A DNA stretch of 64,000 bases from Bryopsis sp. KO-2023. Lineage: Eukaryota > Chlorophyta > Ulvophyceae > Bryopsidales > Bryopsidaceae. Numbering within the stretch: the stretch's first letter is position 1; each line of letters begins with the position of its first letter. Both the position numbers and the translations under genes were made by a program. The stretch is from contig BSYQ01000002.1 of the NCBI GenBank assembly GCA_030272585.1, forward strand, positions 1,178,001 to 1,242,000. Direction: 5' to 3'. This document shows positions 50,240 through 61,403 of the stretch, piece after piece. Under the pieces are notes generated by a model. The model saw only the letters and a list, made by a program, of their open reading frames with translations, was not told the DNA's origin and did no database searches.

Positions 50240-52073
50240 CATCGCAAAAAATTCTGTGTGCTTGCGTGCAAGTGAGGTTTCAAGTGTCACTTGTTTTCCA
50301 CTTGCATACAAGTGAGTCACTTGCAGCCCCACTTGCACGCAAGCACACCACTTGCACACCCGCTTGCTTGCAAGTGGGTCATTTGCAGCCCCACTTGCAT
50401 GCAAGCGCAACACTTGCAGACCCACATGCCGGCAAGTGCAACACTTGCAGGTCCACATGCCGGCAAGTGGAATCATTTGCACACCCACTTGCCGACAAGT
50501 GGAGCCACTTGCACACCCACTTGTCGACAAGTGGACTGATCGTGGTACAAGGAAATCTACACAGAGTGGGGGTGTTCACGATTTTGAGATCCGCAGAGAG
50601 TTGCTGTTGGTGCTTGGGACTTGGAACGATCAACATACGACAAGTCGACCAAGGCGTTTGGACTGGCGAAAAGAACGCAAGGTGTTCGTTCAAGGCGCCA
50701 ACGGAAAAAAGGAACGAAGTGTTTAGCTACCTTGTACTCAGAGATACTTGTGGTGTGCAATTGAAAGTGTAGGTGCGGGAGAAAAAGACCCCACGTACAC
50801 AAAAGCAGACTCCAGGCATGCCCCATGTCGCCCACGCCCACGGGACAGCTCCCTACAAGTAAGCCTGGGGATGACGTTTCGGGAATGGCGTCGCTGCCCA
50901 ATGGCAGCGACGCCAGAATGCATTCTGGTGTGAGGTGCTTTTTAACAGTAAAATGAGTGTTACTCAAAAGTTTTCCAGGGGAAAGATGAAGAGGAAAAGG
51001 AGGTTGCAAAGGGTGGGACGTGTGCCGGGCTGAGGATGTCCCAGAATCCACATTCTGAATGATTTTCAAGAATGCTGCCATGAAGCACAGCATGTTCGAT
51101 GCCTGAAACAGAAAAACTTTCTAAAAAAAACAAAAAGCCATGTACAATAAATGGACGATCCTGGAGAGGTGTACAGACATTGGCGACACCAATGTCTGTA
51201 CTGTCCGAGCAACAGCAACCAGCGGTGGAAAATGAATTCTGCCGCCAGCAGGAGCTTTCGTAGATGAACAGCCTCAGGTGATCAGGTGATGGGTCTCAGT
51301 TCAGCAGGGAAATTCAACAACTGCGAGGGCTGCAGATTGGAGCCGGTTTCTGTGGAAAAACGACCCCAACCTTGTCCCAACAACTGCAGCTTTGGGGTTG
51401 GTCGGGAAGGATTGTGGTAAACTGGATTCGTGCTGATCGATTTTGAAGAATTATCCGATCTTTCATGATTTTGAAAGGCAGATTTTGGTAAAAGGGGGAG
51501 AGGGAGTTATACTCCTATAAATGGATGGTTTGTGGGAAAGAGGAAGAAACATATAGAAGAGGCATGTGGCACAGGGCTGGGTTCGACTCCTGGCAGCCTG
51601 GGGATTTGATATTCGATTGTATGCGATAGATGCATTTGTCTCTCAATGAGATTGTAATGGATGGGTGTGGATGTTTGTTAATGTAGTTGATTGAATCCAT
51701 TTGTCTTAGCATGATGTTGTAATAGTTCGATTGAGAAAATGATTGGGTGATTCATCCTACACAGATTTCTCACTTGCGAGCAAGCGGGCCGGCAAGTGAG
51801 TACCCGCTTGCACGCAAGTGATACAGCAAGTGAGCACCCACTTGCACGCAAGTGATACAACAAGTGAGAGCCACTTGCATGCAAGTGATACAGCAAGTGC
51901 TTGTGGGCGTTACCAACCACTTGCACGCAAATGACTCTGCAAGTGGCCGTGTCACTTGCAATCCACTTGCCCGCAAGTGGCCATTTGCCGTATTATTTGC
52001 ATGCAAGTGACAGCGACAAGTGGGTTGCAAGTGGGTTGCAAGTGGGTTGCAAGTGAGCGAATTTTTTGCGATG
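50240..52073. mobile_element. TIR element with subterminal CACTTGCnnGCAAGTG arrays
   Basis: A 1834-bp unit bounded by an exact 15-bp inverted repeat, CATCGCAAAAAATTC (50240-50254 and 52059-52073). Just inside each end is an array of about 30-bp units built on the palindrome CACTTGC-n-GCAAGTG: left about 50264-50533, right about 51770-52055. The centre carries three exact palindromes: GGCGTCGCTGCC hairpin (50887-50914), CCAGAATGCATTCTGG (50913-50928) and a 13-bp hairpin GTACAGACATTGG (51171-51201). No transposase was recognised; a 178-codon minus-strand frame at 50557-51093 shows no domain. It looks like a non-autonomous DNA transposon whose subterminal repeats would be transposase-binding sites. 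No target duplication was established. Confidence 0.7.
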
Positions 52074-52640
52074 GTGGATGGCGGAAACTGTGTGTTGGGG
52101 GGGCAAGAAAAACTCTCGCTTGATCTCTGTTGCTGCGGGAAAACAAAGAGAAAAAAAAAAGAAGTCTTGTTTCGCAGCCAAACTTTGCTCTGCTGTAAAG
52201 CTTTCGAGCGTCTGTTGATGGGTCGTCTATGCGCCGTTCGACTAGACGATTCAGTGACTGCTGGTCAGGGACGGCGAAACGAGAAGGAATAAGGCTATGT
52301 ATTCTCACCCCTGCGTTCACCCAGTTGTGCCAATCGGCTCATTCGGTCCCCTGAATTAAATTTAAACCGAAAACCTAAACCTAAATAAACCTGAATTTAC
52401 CCAGGCTGCCGAATCTATGAAGTGAAAACAACACAGTGCATGAGTGTGGTGTCGACACATGGGTTCAGCCTGGTGGGTGGAATGGATCAATTTGGTCGAA
52501 TTCGCATGCTTGACAGAAACTGGGGGAAGCGTATAACGGAATCTTGTGGAACTTTGATCCAAAGAAGTGTTTCTTTTTATAATTGCGCCTTCCCATGAAT
52601 GGACATATTACAAGAAAAAACTGTCTCAAGCGAGAAGATA
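52074..52640. other. no recognisable feature
   Basis: This is the likely 3' region of the F-box gene to its right plus unassigned sequence. AACCTAAACCTAAATAAACC near 52371-52390 is a short telomere-like phrase of no clear meaning. Confidence 0.4.
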
Positions 52641-53705
52641 TCATAAACCCTTTGAGAAATTCCACTCCCAAATCTCACCATTACCACGAACGGCAATCAT
52701 GTTTTCATCATCAACCCATAACACATCTATTTTTTCCAAGTAACTTCCCTTTTGATTGTGCGGGCAGTCAAATTTCCGCACACATACGCCCTTAATATCC
52801 CATATTTCTATCGTTCTGTCAAGAGATCCAATAAACAACCGACCTTCCCTAATGACGATAGATGCTACATGATTTGTTTGACGTGGAAAGGCTCCCACAT
52901 ATTCGCCAGTATCAAAGTCCCACAAGCAAATGTCTCCAGCATAAGCTCCACGAAAGAGAAGTCCATCAGAAACACCCAAGGATTTCACTATCGATTTTTG
53001 ACCACGAATCACTCTAAGGCAAGCATTATCAACCAAGTTCCATATTCGAACGGTCTTATCCCTTGACCCACTGATCAAGAGATTGCCTGGTTGGGGCAAG
53101 ATGCAATAAACACAATCTTTGTGCCCTTCAAGGGGGCTATCGAATTCCCACACCCCTTTTCTCCAAATTTGAAGATCCCCATCTTCACCCCCAATAGCCA
53201 CGTTCTTGCCAAGGTCCGCAATCGACCAAATACCGGATTTGAAAATTCGGACCCAAGAAAGCTGCTTCCATGTGGATATATCCCATCCAGATAAGTAACC
53301 TATTTCAGTCCCGCTCAAAAGCATCCCATCCATGAAACAAAGACTCTGCACCATGCCAACTTCCATATATTCAAAAACGAATTCTCTCCGATTAAGATCG
53401 AACACCTTGAGCTCATGGTAACCACCCAAGGCAATGAGATCTTTCATCTTGACACAACAAAATACTTCAAAATTTCGATCCTTGTGAATGATGGGCTCTA
53501 TTGGTTCATGCAACCACGCACGCTCCAAGCCGATTTTTCTTTTTAAGGACGAATCCTCATTCATAACTTCTCGCCAAAATGTGGCCACACAAGAGCATCT
53601 AGCAAGCGATAAAGCGGAAATTTTTCGAAAAATGTCGACCAAGATATCCCTAGGCAAGTCCCATTCGACCGGAATACAGTCACTCATCGTGGTGCCTCTC
53701 TGCAA
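52641..53705 (-). CDS. F-box and WD40-repeat protein
   Basis: A 354-residue intronless frame. The F-box is at residues about 13-55 (EWDLPRDILVDIFRKISALS, then CSCVATFWREVM). About seven WD40-like blades fill the rest, seen as VFDLNRREFV, LSGWDISTWKQL, LQIWRKGVWEF, LEGHKDCVYCILPQPGNLLI with SGSRDKTVRIWNLVD, ICLWDFDTGEYV, IGSLDRTIEIWDIKG and a final IWEWNFSKGL. F-box/WD40 proteins are substrate receptors of SCF (SKP1-CUL1-F-box) ubiquitin ligases: the F-box binds SKP1 and the propeller binds the target, often a phosphodegron. The target is unknown here. A second Met at residue 7 (53687, MSDCIPVEW) may be the true start. It is the only well-supported host gene in the window and appears intact. 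Confidence 0.88.
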   Translation of the reverse strand: MQRGTTMSDCIPVEWDLPRDILVDIFRKISALSLARCSCVATFWREVMNEDSSLKRKIGLERAWLHEPIEPIIHKDRNFEVFCCVKMKDLIALGGYHELKVFDLNRREFVFEYMEVGMVQSLCFMDGMLLSGTEIGYLSGWDISTWKQLSWVRIFKSGIWSIADLGKNVAIGGEDGDLQIWRKGVWEFDSPLEGHKDCVYCILPQPGNLLISGSRDKTVRIWNLVDNACLRVIRGQKSIVKSLGVSDGLLFRGAYAGDICLWDFDTGEYVGAFPRQTNHVASIVIREGRLFIGSLDRTIEIWDIKGVCVRKFDCPHNQKGSYLEKIDVLWVDDENMIAVRGNGEIWEWNFSKGL

Positions 53706-54757
53706 TGAAAAGAAACGATCGATCCATCAATATTGAAAAAAACTCCGCAAAAGCTTGCCGAGGGCGCAAGTCTCTCCATCCGAAAAGAAGCTGTGGAAAC
53801 GACCAGCACCACAAACGCAGAGCGACGTTCCCCCCCCCACAAGCTCCCCAAAAAACACAGGGTGTAGATGGCAAAGTGGGCGCAACAGATGAGAAAACGA
53901 CATCTAGTCGAGCGTCCTAACAACTCCCCGAGACGCCACGGTCCAGAGATCAAACCTGAAGTTCCACTCAGCCCCCTCACACTTGTTAAACCGTCTTCGG
54001 CTCCTGCCTGCAAGTGACTAAAGCGGAAGCCAAAAAACTGACGTCGAGCGAAAAGTCGTTCCAGATACCTCATATCCTCGATGCTACACGTGTGTCCTTT
54101 CGCTCACCGTTTCGGAGCTGTTCCGTCGACTTTAAAACAAGAGATAGCCCCTAGCGGCGCGGTTTCCACGACGGTGCACGCTATAAAGAAGGAAAGCTCA
54201 GGAAAAAATGCTGTCCGAAACGGGGATTCTGAAGGCGGAACAGAAAGGTGCTCCGAAGTCGATCGAGAAGAGTATGTGGTAACCAGGAGGCGGGTGGGGT
54301 GTTAGTTAGTCTTGGGGCAGAAGCGTTTTTTGACGCTTTTAGAGGCTCCACTCGGAATGGAGCGTGTGCGAAGGAGGGGGCGTCAGCGGCGAGCTATGAC
54401 GCAGATTTCCATGCACTGTACCATTTTTTTCCTATGTGTGTTCTGATTGGGTTCCGAAAAGCGTGACAATGTGTGACAATGTATGAAAATTCCATATGTG
54501 AAACGAAAAAACAGGGTCCAGTTGACATCTCGTTAAAAGTCGCCAAGAACCGTGGTCCTATGTCCGACGAATGTGCCCTATGCCGTCTCTGGCGACTTTT
54601 AACGGCTTTCGTGCAGTTGAGTTGCGGCTGGACTTGGCTTGTTTGGTACGATCGCGCAGTGGGGAAGGGGTGTGGTGGAGCGTTTCGAAACAAACCAGAC
54701 GCCGCTCCTTTTTGTTGAAGGCTCACTCGCAAAAAGAAAGAGAGGATTTCCCGCAGA
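53706..54757. other. upstream region of the F-box gene; no gene recognised
   Basis: Includes the probable promoter of the minus-strand F-box gene (just above 53705). An exact 15-bp inverted repeat, CGTTAAAAGTCGCCA, lies at 54531-54545 and 54590-54604 with a 44-base spacer. Frames at 54081-54305 and 54473-54718 lack domains. Confidence 0.4.
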
Positions 54758-55108
54758 ATGGCCTTGGCTTCCGAAAGTAAAGTAAGCGCCGTGGGCGAGC
54801 GCTTGAGTGTGGAGGCTCGTCAGGGTGAGCACAACGGAATCCAGACAGCCCTTCTGGAGAGGGGACAGGTAATGAATGGTGTTATGTTTTTTTCCTCGCT
54901 TGTGCGGATGGAGTGTCGCATAAGTCTCGTATCGATCATTTGGCCTCCCTCTGTCCCGACTTCGAGCGGACGTCCGTTGGCGAGTCGCCATCTAGCAGGC
55001 ATCGTGTCGAAACGAAAAAAGGGACCGTATTATTCCAGAGACTTTCTTTTTTCCGTTCAGGTGTGTGAAGGTCGTCTTTGTGTGGTTAGTTTGCGCATAC
55101 AGGGATGA
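54758..55108 (+). CDS. candidate first exons of a small gene, function unknown
   Basis: The frame opens MALASESKVSAVGERLSVEA and reads 37 codons to GGACAG|GTAATG, a good donor. A pyrimidine-rich tract ending TTCCGTTCAG (55051-55060) is a good acceptor 192 bp later, and the frame then reads VCEGRLCVVSLRIQG to a stop at 55108. Because 192 is a multiple of three, the unspliced sequence also stays open. No family recognised. It could equally be the 5' end of a longer gene. Confidence 0.3.
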   Translation: MALASESKVSAVGERLSVEARQGEHNGIQTALLERGQVMNGVMFFSSLVRMECRISLVSIIWPPSVPTSSGRPLASRHLAGIVSKRKKGPYYSRDFLFSVQVCEGRLCVVSLRIQG

Positions 55109-57584
55109 GCGATTTGGTGGACGTGGAGCAGGAGCTGCCGGAAAAAGCATTTAGTTCAAAACACAGCCAACGAACGTAACAGCGGAGGTGTGGCAGGGCC
55201 TCAGGGTTTTTTCTTAGCGTGGCTCTCTTTTGCTGTGGGGTGTTATTATTGACCTGTTGGTTGGTTGGTTGATTGATTGATTGGTTACGTAATGTAGCCC
55301 TGACGGACTCAATTATGTAAAGCAAAAACCACCCCTTCGACCTCTGCCAGAAACCCTTTTCAGAAACCCCCCCCCCCCCTTTCGGAAAAAAAAGCGGGAA
55401 GAAAAAAAAAGGGGCGGGTCGTTCCTAGAAGACAGACGAGCAAGAAAAATAAGGTGAAAAGCGCGAGGATGGTGGAACCTGCGTTGATAAGGGGGCGGGA
55501 TGCATCTCGTTTTTTGTTCCTACAGTTGGTTTTTGGTGTTTTTTTTTAGGGGGGGGGGGGACGCAACGCATGATCGCGACCGCACCCAACCATCTCGCCA
55601 CGGTTTTTTTTTTTCCATTTCCTTTCCATTTTCCTGATCGCCGACCCGCTTTGTGCAGACTTGAAAACAAGGATCGCGCGCCATCCCGCTACTGGTTACT
55701 TGAACCATTTACTGGTTTCTCTTTTCATTTCTTGGTCCAGCAGACCTTCAGGGAAAAAAAGAATCGACGCGCGCTTTTTTTTTCTTCTTCATTTTTTCCC
55801 CTTCTTGCGTTGTTACTGTGGAATTAGAATTGAGCAGTTTTCACCATCAATTTTCCCTTTCTTTTTTTTTCACGGAGAAAAGGAAGAAAAGGTTGAAAAA
55901 CAGCCAACGGTGCGCGTTTAATTTTTCCGGTTTGAAGGGGAACGGGGATTCTGTCGCGCGCTCGCTTATTTTCCATCACTTCAGTTTTTTAAATCGTTTT
56001 TTTTTAACTATTTTTTCGTCGCCAGGGGACGAACGGAGCGAGGCCTGGTCGACTAACCGACTGGAGAAAAAACAGTGAAAAAGTTGACCATCCCCTATAT
56101 TCCCTGGGGAAAGTGAGAAAGTGTGATATTTTCCTGCATTCTCCTGGGAAAAAAGTGAGAAAGTGTGACATTTCCCTGTATTCTCATGGAAAAAAAAGGA
56201 ATTAAAGAGGTAGGGAAAAAAAAAACTTTTTTTCCTTTTCATTTATTTATATTTAATTTTCTCGTTTGGAATGCTTTTTATTGAGCTCTTTTTTCTTTTT
56301 TTGGGGGGGGGGAGGGACGGGGGTTTGCTGCAGAAATTCCTTTTTCCTTCCCCCTGATGAGAATTGCTTTTTGGTGTAAATAATAAAAATGAAAAATTTG
56401 TGGATTGAGTTTTCAATTTACCTTCAATAAAATAATAAGTATATATCATCTTTATGTTTTATGTCTTCAATATATATATTTTTTCTTGCTGCTGGCTGGG
56501 GGTCGGTGGGTTAGTGAAACAAGTATAAAAAAAAAGAAATTCTGAAAACAAAACACATGGGGAGATTTACAAAAGAAAAAAAGAAAAACCTGACTAGAGG
56601 GGCAGGCAAAAAAAATCCAGAAAATATAGAGAGCATTTGAAAAAAAATGTATTTCAGTTTTTAGAAAAGTAGCAACAGAAAATATTATCTGGGTAGCTTC
56701 TTGGAGGGAGCTACCTTTTTTTTTTTTTGGGGGGGGGGGGGGGCAGGGGGAGATTCCCTTTTCCATGTATGTGTATAAATTTTCTTATAAAAAATCCTCA
56801 ATACTTTTCTTCCCTTTTTCCTTTTACTAATCTACTGACTCCACTTGCTTTTCGTTATAAGTTTATTAAAAAAGAAATTGTAGTGGCTGAAAAAAAACAC
56901 CCATTTCCGATAGATGTTGAATGGAGCTTTTCTTCATCCCACTCACCCTTGTTTTCACAAGCACTCTTTTTTATTCCTCTATTTTTTCTAAAAAATGGTG
57001 TTTTCTTTTAGACAGAGGAAGAAAAAAGAAAAAACTGCTTGAGGGATAGGATATGGCTTTCTTCCCTAACAATACCATCCATGAACAAAAAGGTCGAAAG
57101 GAAAGAGTGAGATAAGAGTGGGAGGAAATAGTGAAGCCAGGTGATGATATCAACAAAAACCGGTTTTTGCTACTTTTTTCTATTCAAAGTATTGGATTGG
57201 TAAATTCTTTTATTTATTTACTTATTTCAGTTTTATTTTTATTTTTTTTTTTGGGGGGGGGAGGAATTCATAATGAAACAATATGTAGGGAGACCTCGCC
57301 CCCACATTCCCTCCCCCTACGAAAAATAAAAATAAAAATTAAATTAGTCAATGTGCGATATAATTTACCATATATTCTCTAATAGTAACCCCAGATCACT
57401 ATTTTTTTAATGTACCTCCGGGGGATGGACATTATTGGAGAGTGTGACACTATTAGAGAAAATACGGAATATATATAGAAAGAAGAAATTATTTGTTGAA
57501 ATAATTTCTTTTTTTGTTGAAATGTTCTTTCACAAAGTACTATGGCTACAACGGACTTCTAAACTAGTGTTGAATAATATAATA
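55109..57584. other. homopolymer-rich non-coding region
   Basis: Like 42.8-45.2 kb: long A-, T-, C- and G-runs (for example a G-run near 56730, C-run near 55370). A 55-60 bp unit is repeated about two and a half times at 56090-56190 (CCTGGGGAAAGTGAGAAAG, then TGTGATATTTTCCTGCATTC). The tail at about 57380-57580 is AT-rich. No gene was recognised. Confidence 0.6.
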
Positions 57585-57939
57585 CACTGGTCCCTGTCTT
57601 GAGCGACCCCTCCGACCAACGACCACCCCCCTTGAACGACCGGTTTTTTTTGTCCCGGTCGTTTCACCTAGAGAAAACACCTCTGCTGGGCGACCACCCC
57701 TCAAACGCGACCAGCGACCACGCAATTGAGACCAGAGCGACCACTCGAATCATCGCTTACGTCAGCAAACGCAATCATCCACAAGAAAACTGGAACAGAA
57801 TTCGCTCCTTTTCGACTTCAGAGACGTCACATTTGGCGCCAACGCCTTGACGACTTGTTCGTTGGGTTCGAACGGCTAAACGCTTCCAAAATCGCACCAA
57901 GTCGACTGGAAACCAGAACACTTGGGGACTGGACTCCCA

Positions 57940-58098
57940 CTTGGAAACTGCCACCTGGAAACTGCCAACTGGAAACTGCCAACTGGAAACTGCTAACTGG
58001 AAACTGTCAACTGGAAACTGTCAACTGGAAACTGCCACCTGGAAACGGTCAACTGGAAACTGCCAACTGGAAACTGCTAACGGTCAACTGGAAACGGA
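57940..58098. repeat. 14-bp tandem repeat, GGAAACTGCCAACT
   Basis: About eleven copies of GGAAACTG(C/T)(C/T)AACT in the 5' part of the pogo element, just upstream of the transposase start. With no stop in any phase, the array stays open in all frames and artificially extends the ORF upstream (reading as LETANWKLLTGNCQ-type repeats). It may act as a transposase-binding or promoter array. Confidence 0.85.
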
Positions 58099-58106
58099 CA
58101 ACAAGC

Positions 58107-59693
58107 ATGTCAAGTGCAAACATGTCAAGTGAAAAGAAAAGGAAAGTCTTATCCTTGGAAGAAAGGATAAATGTTTTGGACAAGCTTGCAAAAGGAAAAT
58201 CTTGTCGCGCAGTAGCTACAGAATTGGGGATTGGGAAAACTCAAGTTCAATCCATCCTGAAAAACAAAAAGGAACTCTATCAAAGGTGGGAAGATGGTGC
58301 TCGAGCAACTGAAAAATATTCCAAACCCAGAACAATGTGCTACGGGGACATTGATAAGGCTGTTTGGGAGTTTTTTTGTTGTTCAAGAGCCAATAGAATT
58401 CCAATCACGGGAAGATTGCTTCAAGATCAAGCGCTTGAGTATGCACAAGAGGTGGGGCATGCTGAATTCAAAGCCTCAAATGGGTGGTTGCAAAGTTGGC
58501 AAAAGCGGCATAATGTTTGCTCGAGCACTTTGTCCGGGGAGGCGGCAGATGTTGACTCAAGTGTGGTGGACGATTGGAAATCACGGTTGGAGTCGATGTG
58601 CGTCGGTTACGAGCCCAAAAACATATTCAATGCGGATGAAACCGGCTTGTTCTACAGAGGTCTCCCAAGAAAGTCGCTGGTCGTGAAAGGTAGCAGAGCC
58701 CGTGGCGGGAAGGAGTCAAAAGAAAGATTGAGCATCCTTTTAGGATGCTCTATGGTGGGCGAAAAATTAACCCCGTTGGTAATTGGAAAATCCGCTAAAC
58801 CGCGTTGCTTTCGAAAAATGATTCACAAAAAGTTGCCCGTCAAATATTTTTCAAACAAGAGAGCTTGGATGAAAAGTGACATTTTTGTTACTTGGCTCAA
58901 AGCTTTGAATGAAAAAATGAGGGTTGAAGATCGGTCCATATTGATGTTCGTCGACAATTGTCCCGCCCATCCAGAGGTGGCTTTAAGTCACGTGAAATTG
59001 ATATTCTTCCCACCAAACACGACCTCCCACTTGCAACCTTGCGATGCTGGAATCATATCATTGGTAAAGATGAACTACCGGAAGCTCTTGGTGCGGCATT
59101 TACTGTCTCACATGAAAGAGGAGGAAAAGGCATCCGGGGTGGCAAAAAGCGTGGATGTGTTGCAAGCAATAACGTGGCTGAGTGAAGCATGGAACCGTGT
59201 CCCACCTTCAACCATCGAAAAATGCTTCAAGAACTGTGGGTTTCAATTCAATCAAAGCGCCGAAATTGAAGAAGAGGTGGTGGAAGAGATCGTGGAAGAA
59301 ATGATGAGAATGGAAGAGGAGATGGAGCACATAGGGACGGAATTGTCTTGGGTAGAATTCGTCAAGTGTGACGATGATCTTGTCACCACAGAGTCGCTCA
59401 CTGCCGACTGGAAAAACGAAATCGTGAAAAGACTGAGGGGTGATCCCGAAAGAGAGGGTCACTCGAGCGGTGGTGAAAGCGATGTGGAGGAGATTGAAGT
59501 TCAAGAAAAACCAATCTCTCTTGATGTTGGACTTGGGTATGTGGGTGCATTGAGGCAGCTCGCCATAGCACGAGATGATCCAGAGCTATTGAAAGCTATT
59601 CTTCAAGCCCAAACCCGTATGGAAGAACTTAATGCGGTGCAAATCAATGGAAAGAAGCAAGCAACTTTGCACAAATTCTTTGAAAAAGCGTAG
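58107..59693 (+). CDS. pogo/Tigger transposase (CENP-B-like)
   Basis: A 528-residue protein from the ATG at 58107; the frame is open upstream to 57726 only through the 14-bp repeat. The N-terminal Psq/CENP-B-type helix-turn-helix is about residues 7-60 (RKVLSLEERINVLDKLAKGK, ATELGIGKTQVQSILKNKKE). A second CENP-B-type HTH follows at about 75-135 (ITGRLLQDQALEYAQEVGHA, SNGWLQSWQKRHNV). The DDE domain has NADETGLF (first Asp), LMFVDNCPAHP (second) and QPCDAGIISL (third), with 29 residues between second and third Asp, as in Tigger. All three catalytic residues are present. The C-terminus is acidic with a final KKQATLHKFFEKA motif, as in DDE_1/Tigger relatives. It cuts and pastes the element at TA sites. 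Confidence 0.93.
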   Translation: MSSANMSSEKKRKVLSLEERINVLDKLAKGKSCRAVATELGIGKTQVQSILKNKKELYQRWEDGARATEKYSKPRTMCYGDIDKAVWEFFCCSRANRIPITGRLLQDQALEYAQEVGHAEFKASNGWLQSWQKRHNVCSSTLSGEAADVDSSVVDDWKSRLESMCVGYEPKNIFNADETGLFYRGLPRKSLVVKGSRARGGKESKERLSILLGCSMVGEKLTPLVIGKSAKPRCFRKMIHKKLPVKYFSNKRAWMKSDIFVTWLKALNEKMRVEDRSILMFVDNCPAHPEVALSHVKLIFFPPNTTSHLQPCDAGIISLVKMNYRKLLVRHLLSHMKEEEKASGVAKSVDVLQAITWLSEAWNRVPPSTIEKCFKNCGFQFNQSAEIEEEVVEEIVEEMMRMEEEMEHIGTELSWVEFVKCDDDLVTTESLTADWKNEIVKRLRGDPEREGHSSGGESDVEEIEVQEKPISLDVGLGYVGALRQLAIARDDPELLKAILQAQTRMEELNAVQINGKKQATLHKFFEKA

Positions 59694-59896
59694 TTACTGA
59701 TGATTGGTTGATGGGTATTCTTATTGGGTATGGAAAAGATGCTTTCGATTGATTGTGGTGATAATGGCTTGATGGGACATTGATCAATCGTATTTTAAAA
59801 AATTTTCATGTTCAATCTTTCTTGGGAGACCACCTGTCTTGAGAGACCAAAAAATTCTGTCCCGTGAGGTGGTCGCTCAAGACAGGGACCAGTGTA

Positions 59897-60538
59897 TAGT
59901 GAAGCAAGGCAGGTCGACTTTGAACGTTATTTCGGCTAGCATCCCCCCCCCCCCCGCGTTTACGTTAGCCAAAATAACTATTTGAATCGGCTTGCCCATG
60001 TATCAGAATGTTAACATGACCTCCTTCATATTGCCTTGAATGGCTCAAATTTAGGATAATTAGAAGATTTAGCGATGCAACCGTGGGGCTCTCCCCCTCC
60101 CCTCGAAATCCTTGCAACCCACAAATTCCACTCATAGTCATACTTATTCTTGTATGAGTGATGATATATTCTCTCTAATAAGAACAAGATATTTAAAAAA
60201 CACCAACGAAGCGATCCCTCAAGGCAAGGATAGTTTTGTATATGAAGTAAATTTTCATATCGACGGGTCAATATGTTTTCTTTTATCGTTGCATCCGGTG
60301 CTTGAACATATATATACCACCACCTGATATCATCGCTTGATGGACCTTAAGAGCTCGAAAGTACAACCTTGCTCTCTTTCGATATCTGACCTACCAACAA
60401 TGATCCCACTCAAAGCATCGCTTGCTAAAGCAAAAAGGGCCAAGAATATACGACGTAAGAGCGCTTGTGTCAATGAGTTATTATCCTAATGCTCCCTCTG
60501 AAATAGGACTAGGTTGAGGCTTTTTCCTGTTTCATACT
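59897..60538. other. no recognisable feature
   Basis: A C-run lies near 59943-59955. There are short frames only. Confidence 0.45.
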
Positions 60539-60540
60539 TA

Positions 60541-61401
60541 CTCTGTCCGGAAATAACTGTCCACTTATGTTTGGGGTTACAGTTCGCGCGTGCGACATCC
60601 AATTGATGTGAAATTTTGTGGCGCGCATCTCTGATACACGTAGATGAAGCCCACAAAGTTTCAGATCCATTGGTTCAGAGGCTGCGATGCAGTGGCTCCG
60701 GAACCAGAAACGAAGCAAAACCTCGATTTTCACCTTCGTGGTGAACGTTTTGACACGTCAAACGTTCATCGTTTGCCACAAAATTTTGTGCACACATTCT
60801 TTAGATGTTCTGTGGCGAGCTCACAAAATTTCGTCGTAATTGAACCAGTGAGTAAAGCACGATGTCGTCGTTCAGTATTCGTGACGACTATAAAACCGAG
60901 GCAAAGTCGACCTCTGAAACCGAAAATAGCGGCGCAACGCGCGAACTCCACCTCGACCTCGCAAACGTCATGAACGCAACTCAAGAGACCTTTTCGCGCC
61001 AGTTCGCTCGAAAATAGGAGCGAAAGTGACCAAGCTGCCTAGAAAATGGGATTATGATACGGAATGCCAAGCGCATTACACGAGAGGCCAGGTGGAATTT
61101 TCAGAGCAAATTTTGGGGATACACTATACGAAGTCTATATTGTTGCTTTATAACAGTATCTTACAATTTTGAATCAATTTTAGTATGCAAATTGTAAAAG
61201 TCGTCGAAGTGAAAATCGAGGTTTTGCTTCGTTTCTGGTTTCGGAGCCACTGCATCGCAGCCTCTGAACCAATGGATCTGAAACTTTGTGGGCTTCATCT
61301 ACGTGTATCAGAGATGCGCGCCACAAAATTTCACATCAATTGGATGTCGCACGCGCGAACTGTAACCCCAAACATAAGTGGACAGTTATTTCCGGACAGA
61401 G
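60541..61401. mobile_element. 861-bp Tc1/mariner-type (Stowaway-like) MITE with about 199-bp TIRs
   Basis: The termini begin CTCTGTCCGGAAATAACTGT on both strands and remain inverted copies for about 199 bp (60541-60739 and 61203-61401) with about one mismatch. TA flanks both sides (60539-60540 and 61402-61403). The internal 460 bp has no transposase; frames there are repeat shadows. Terminal sequence and TA target resemble Stowaway/Tc1-mariner MITEs, but the long TIRs are unusual for that group. Near-identity of the arms suggests recent activity, mobilised in trans. Confidence 0.85.
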
Positions 61402-61403
61402 TA

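Larger units (their letters stand above)
57585..59894 (+). mobile_element. complete pogo/Tigger DNA transposon
   Basis: A 2310-bp element of the Tc1/mariner superfamily, pogo group. The termini are a 24-bp inverted repeat beginning CACTGGTCCCTGTCTTGAGC on each side, flanked by TA target duplications (57583-57584 and 59895-59896). It holds one long transposase frame (58107-59693) and, upstream of it, a 14-bp tandem repeat (57940-58098). Intact ends, intact duplication and an open transposase indicate a recent, possibly still mobile, insertion. Confidence 0.93.

Noticed and set aside
50264-50533. CRISPR array
   Set aside because: Units of about 30 bp are degenerate palindromes without unique spacers, sit beside a TIR, and the genome is eukaryotic.
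50557-51093. 178-codon minus-strand transposase in the TIR element
   Set aside because: No catalytic motif or DNA-binding domain; composition is not transposase-like.
57940-58098. CRISPR-like array or repeat-protein coding region
   Set aside because: Units are 14 bp with no spacers, and the unit is not a multiple of three, so the repeat peptide is a frame artefact. The transposase start is better placed at 58107.
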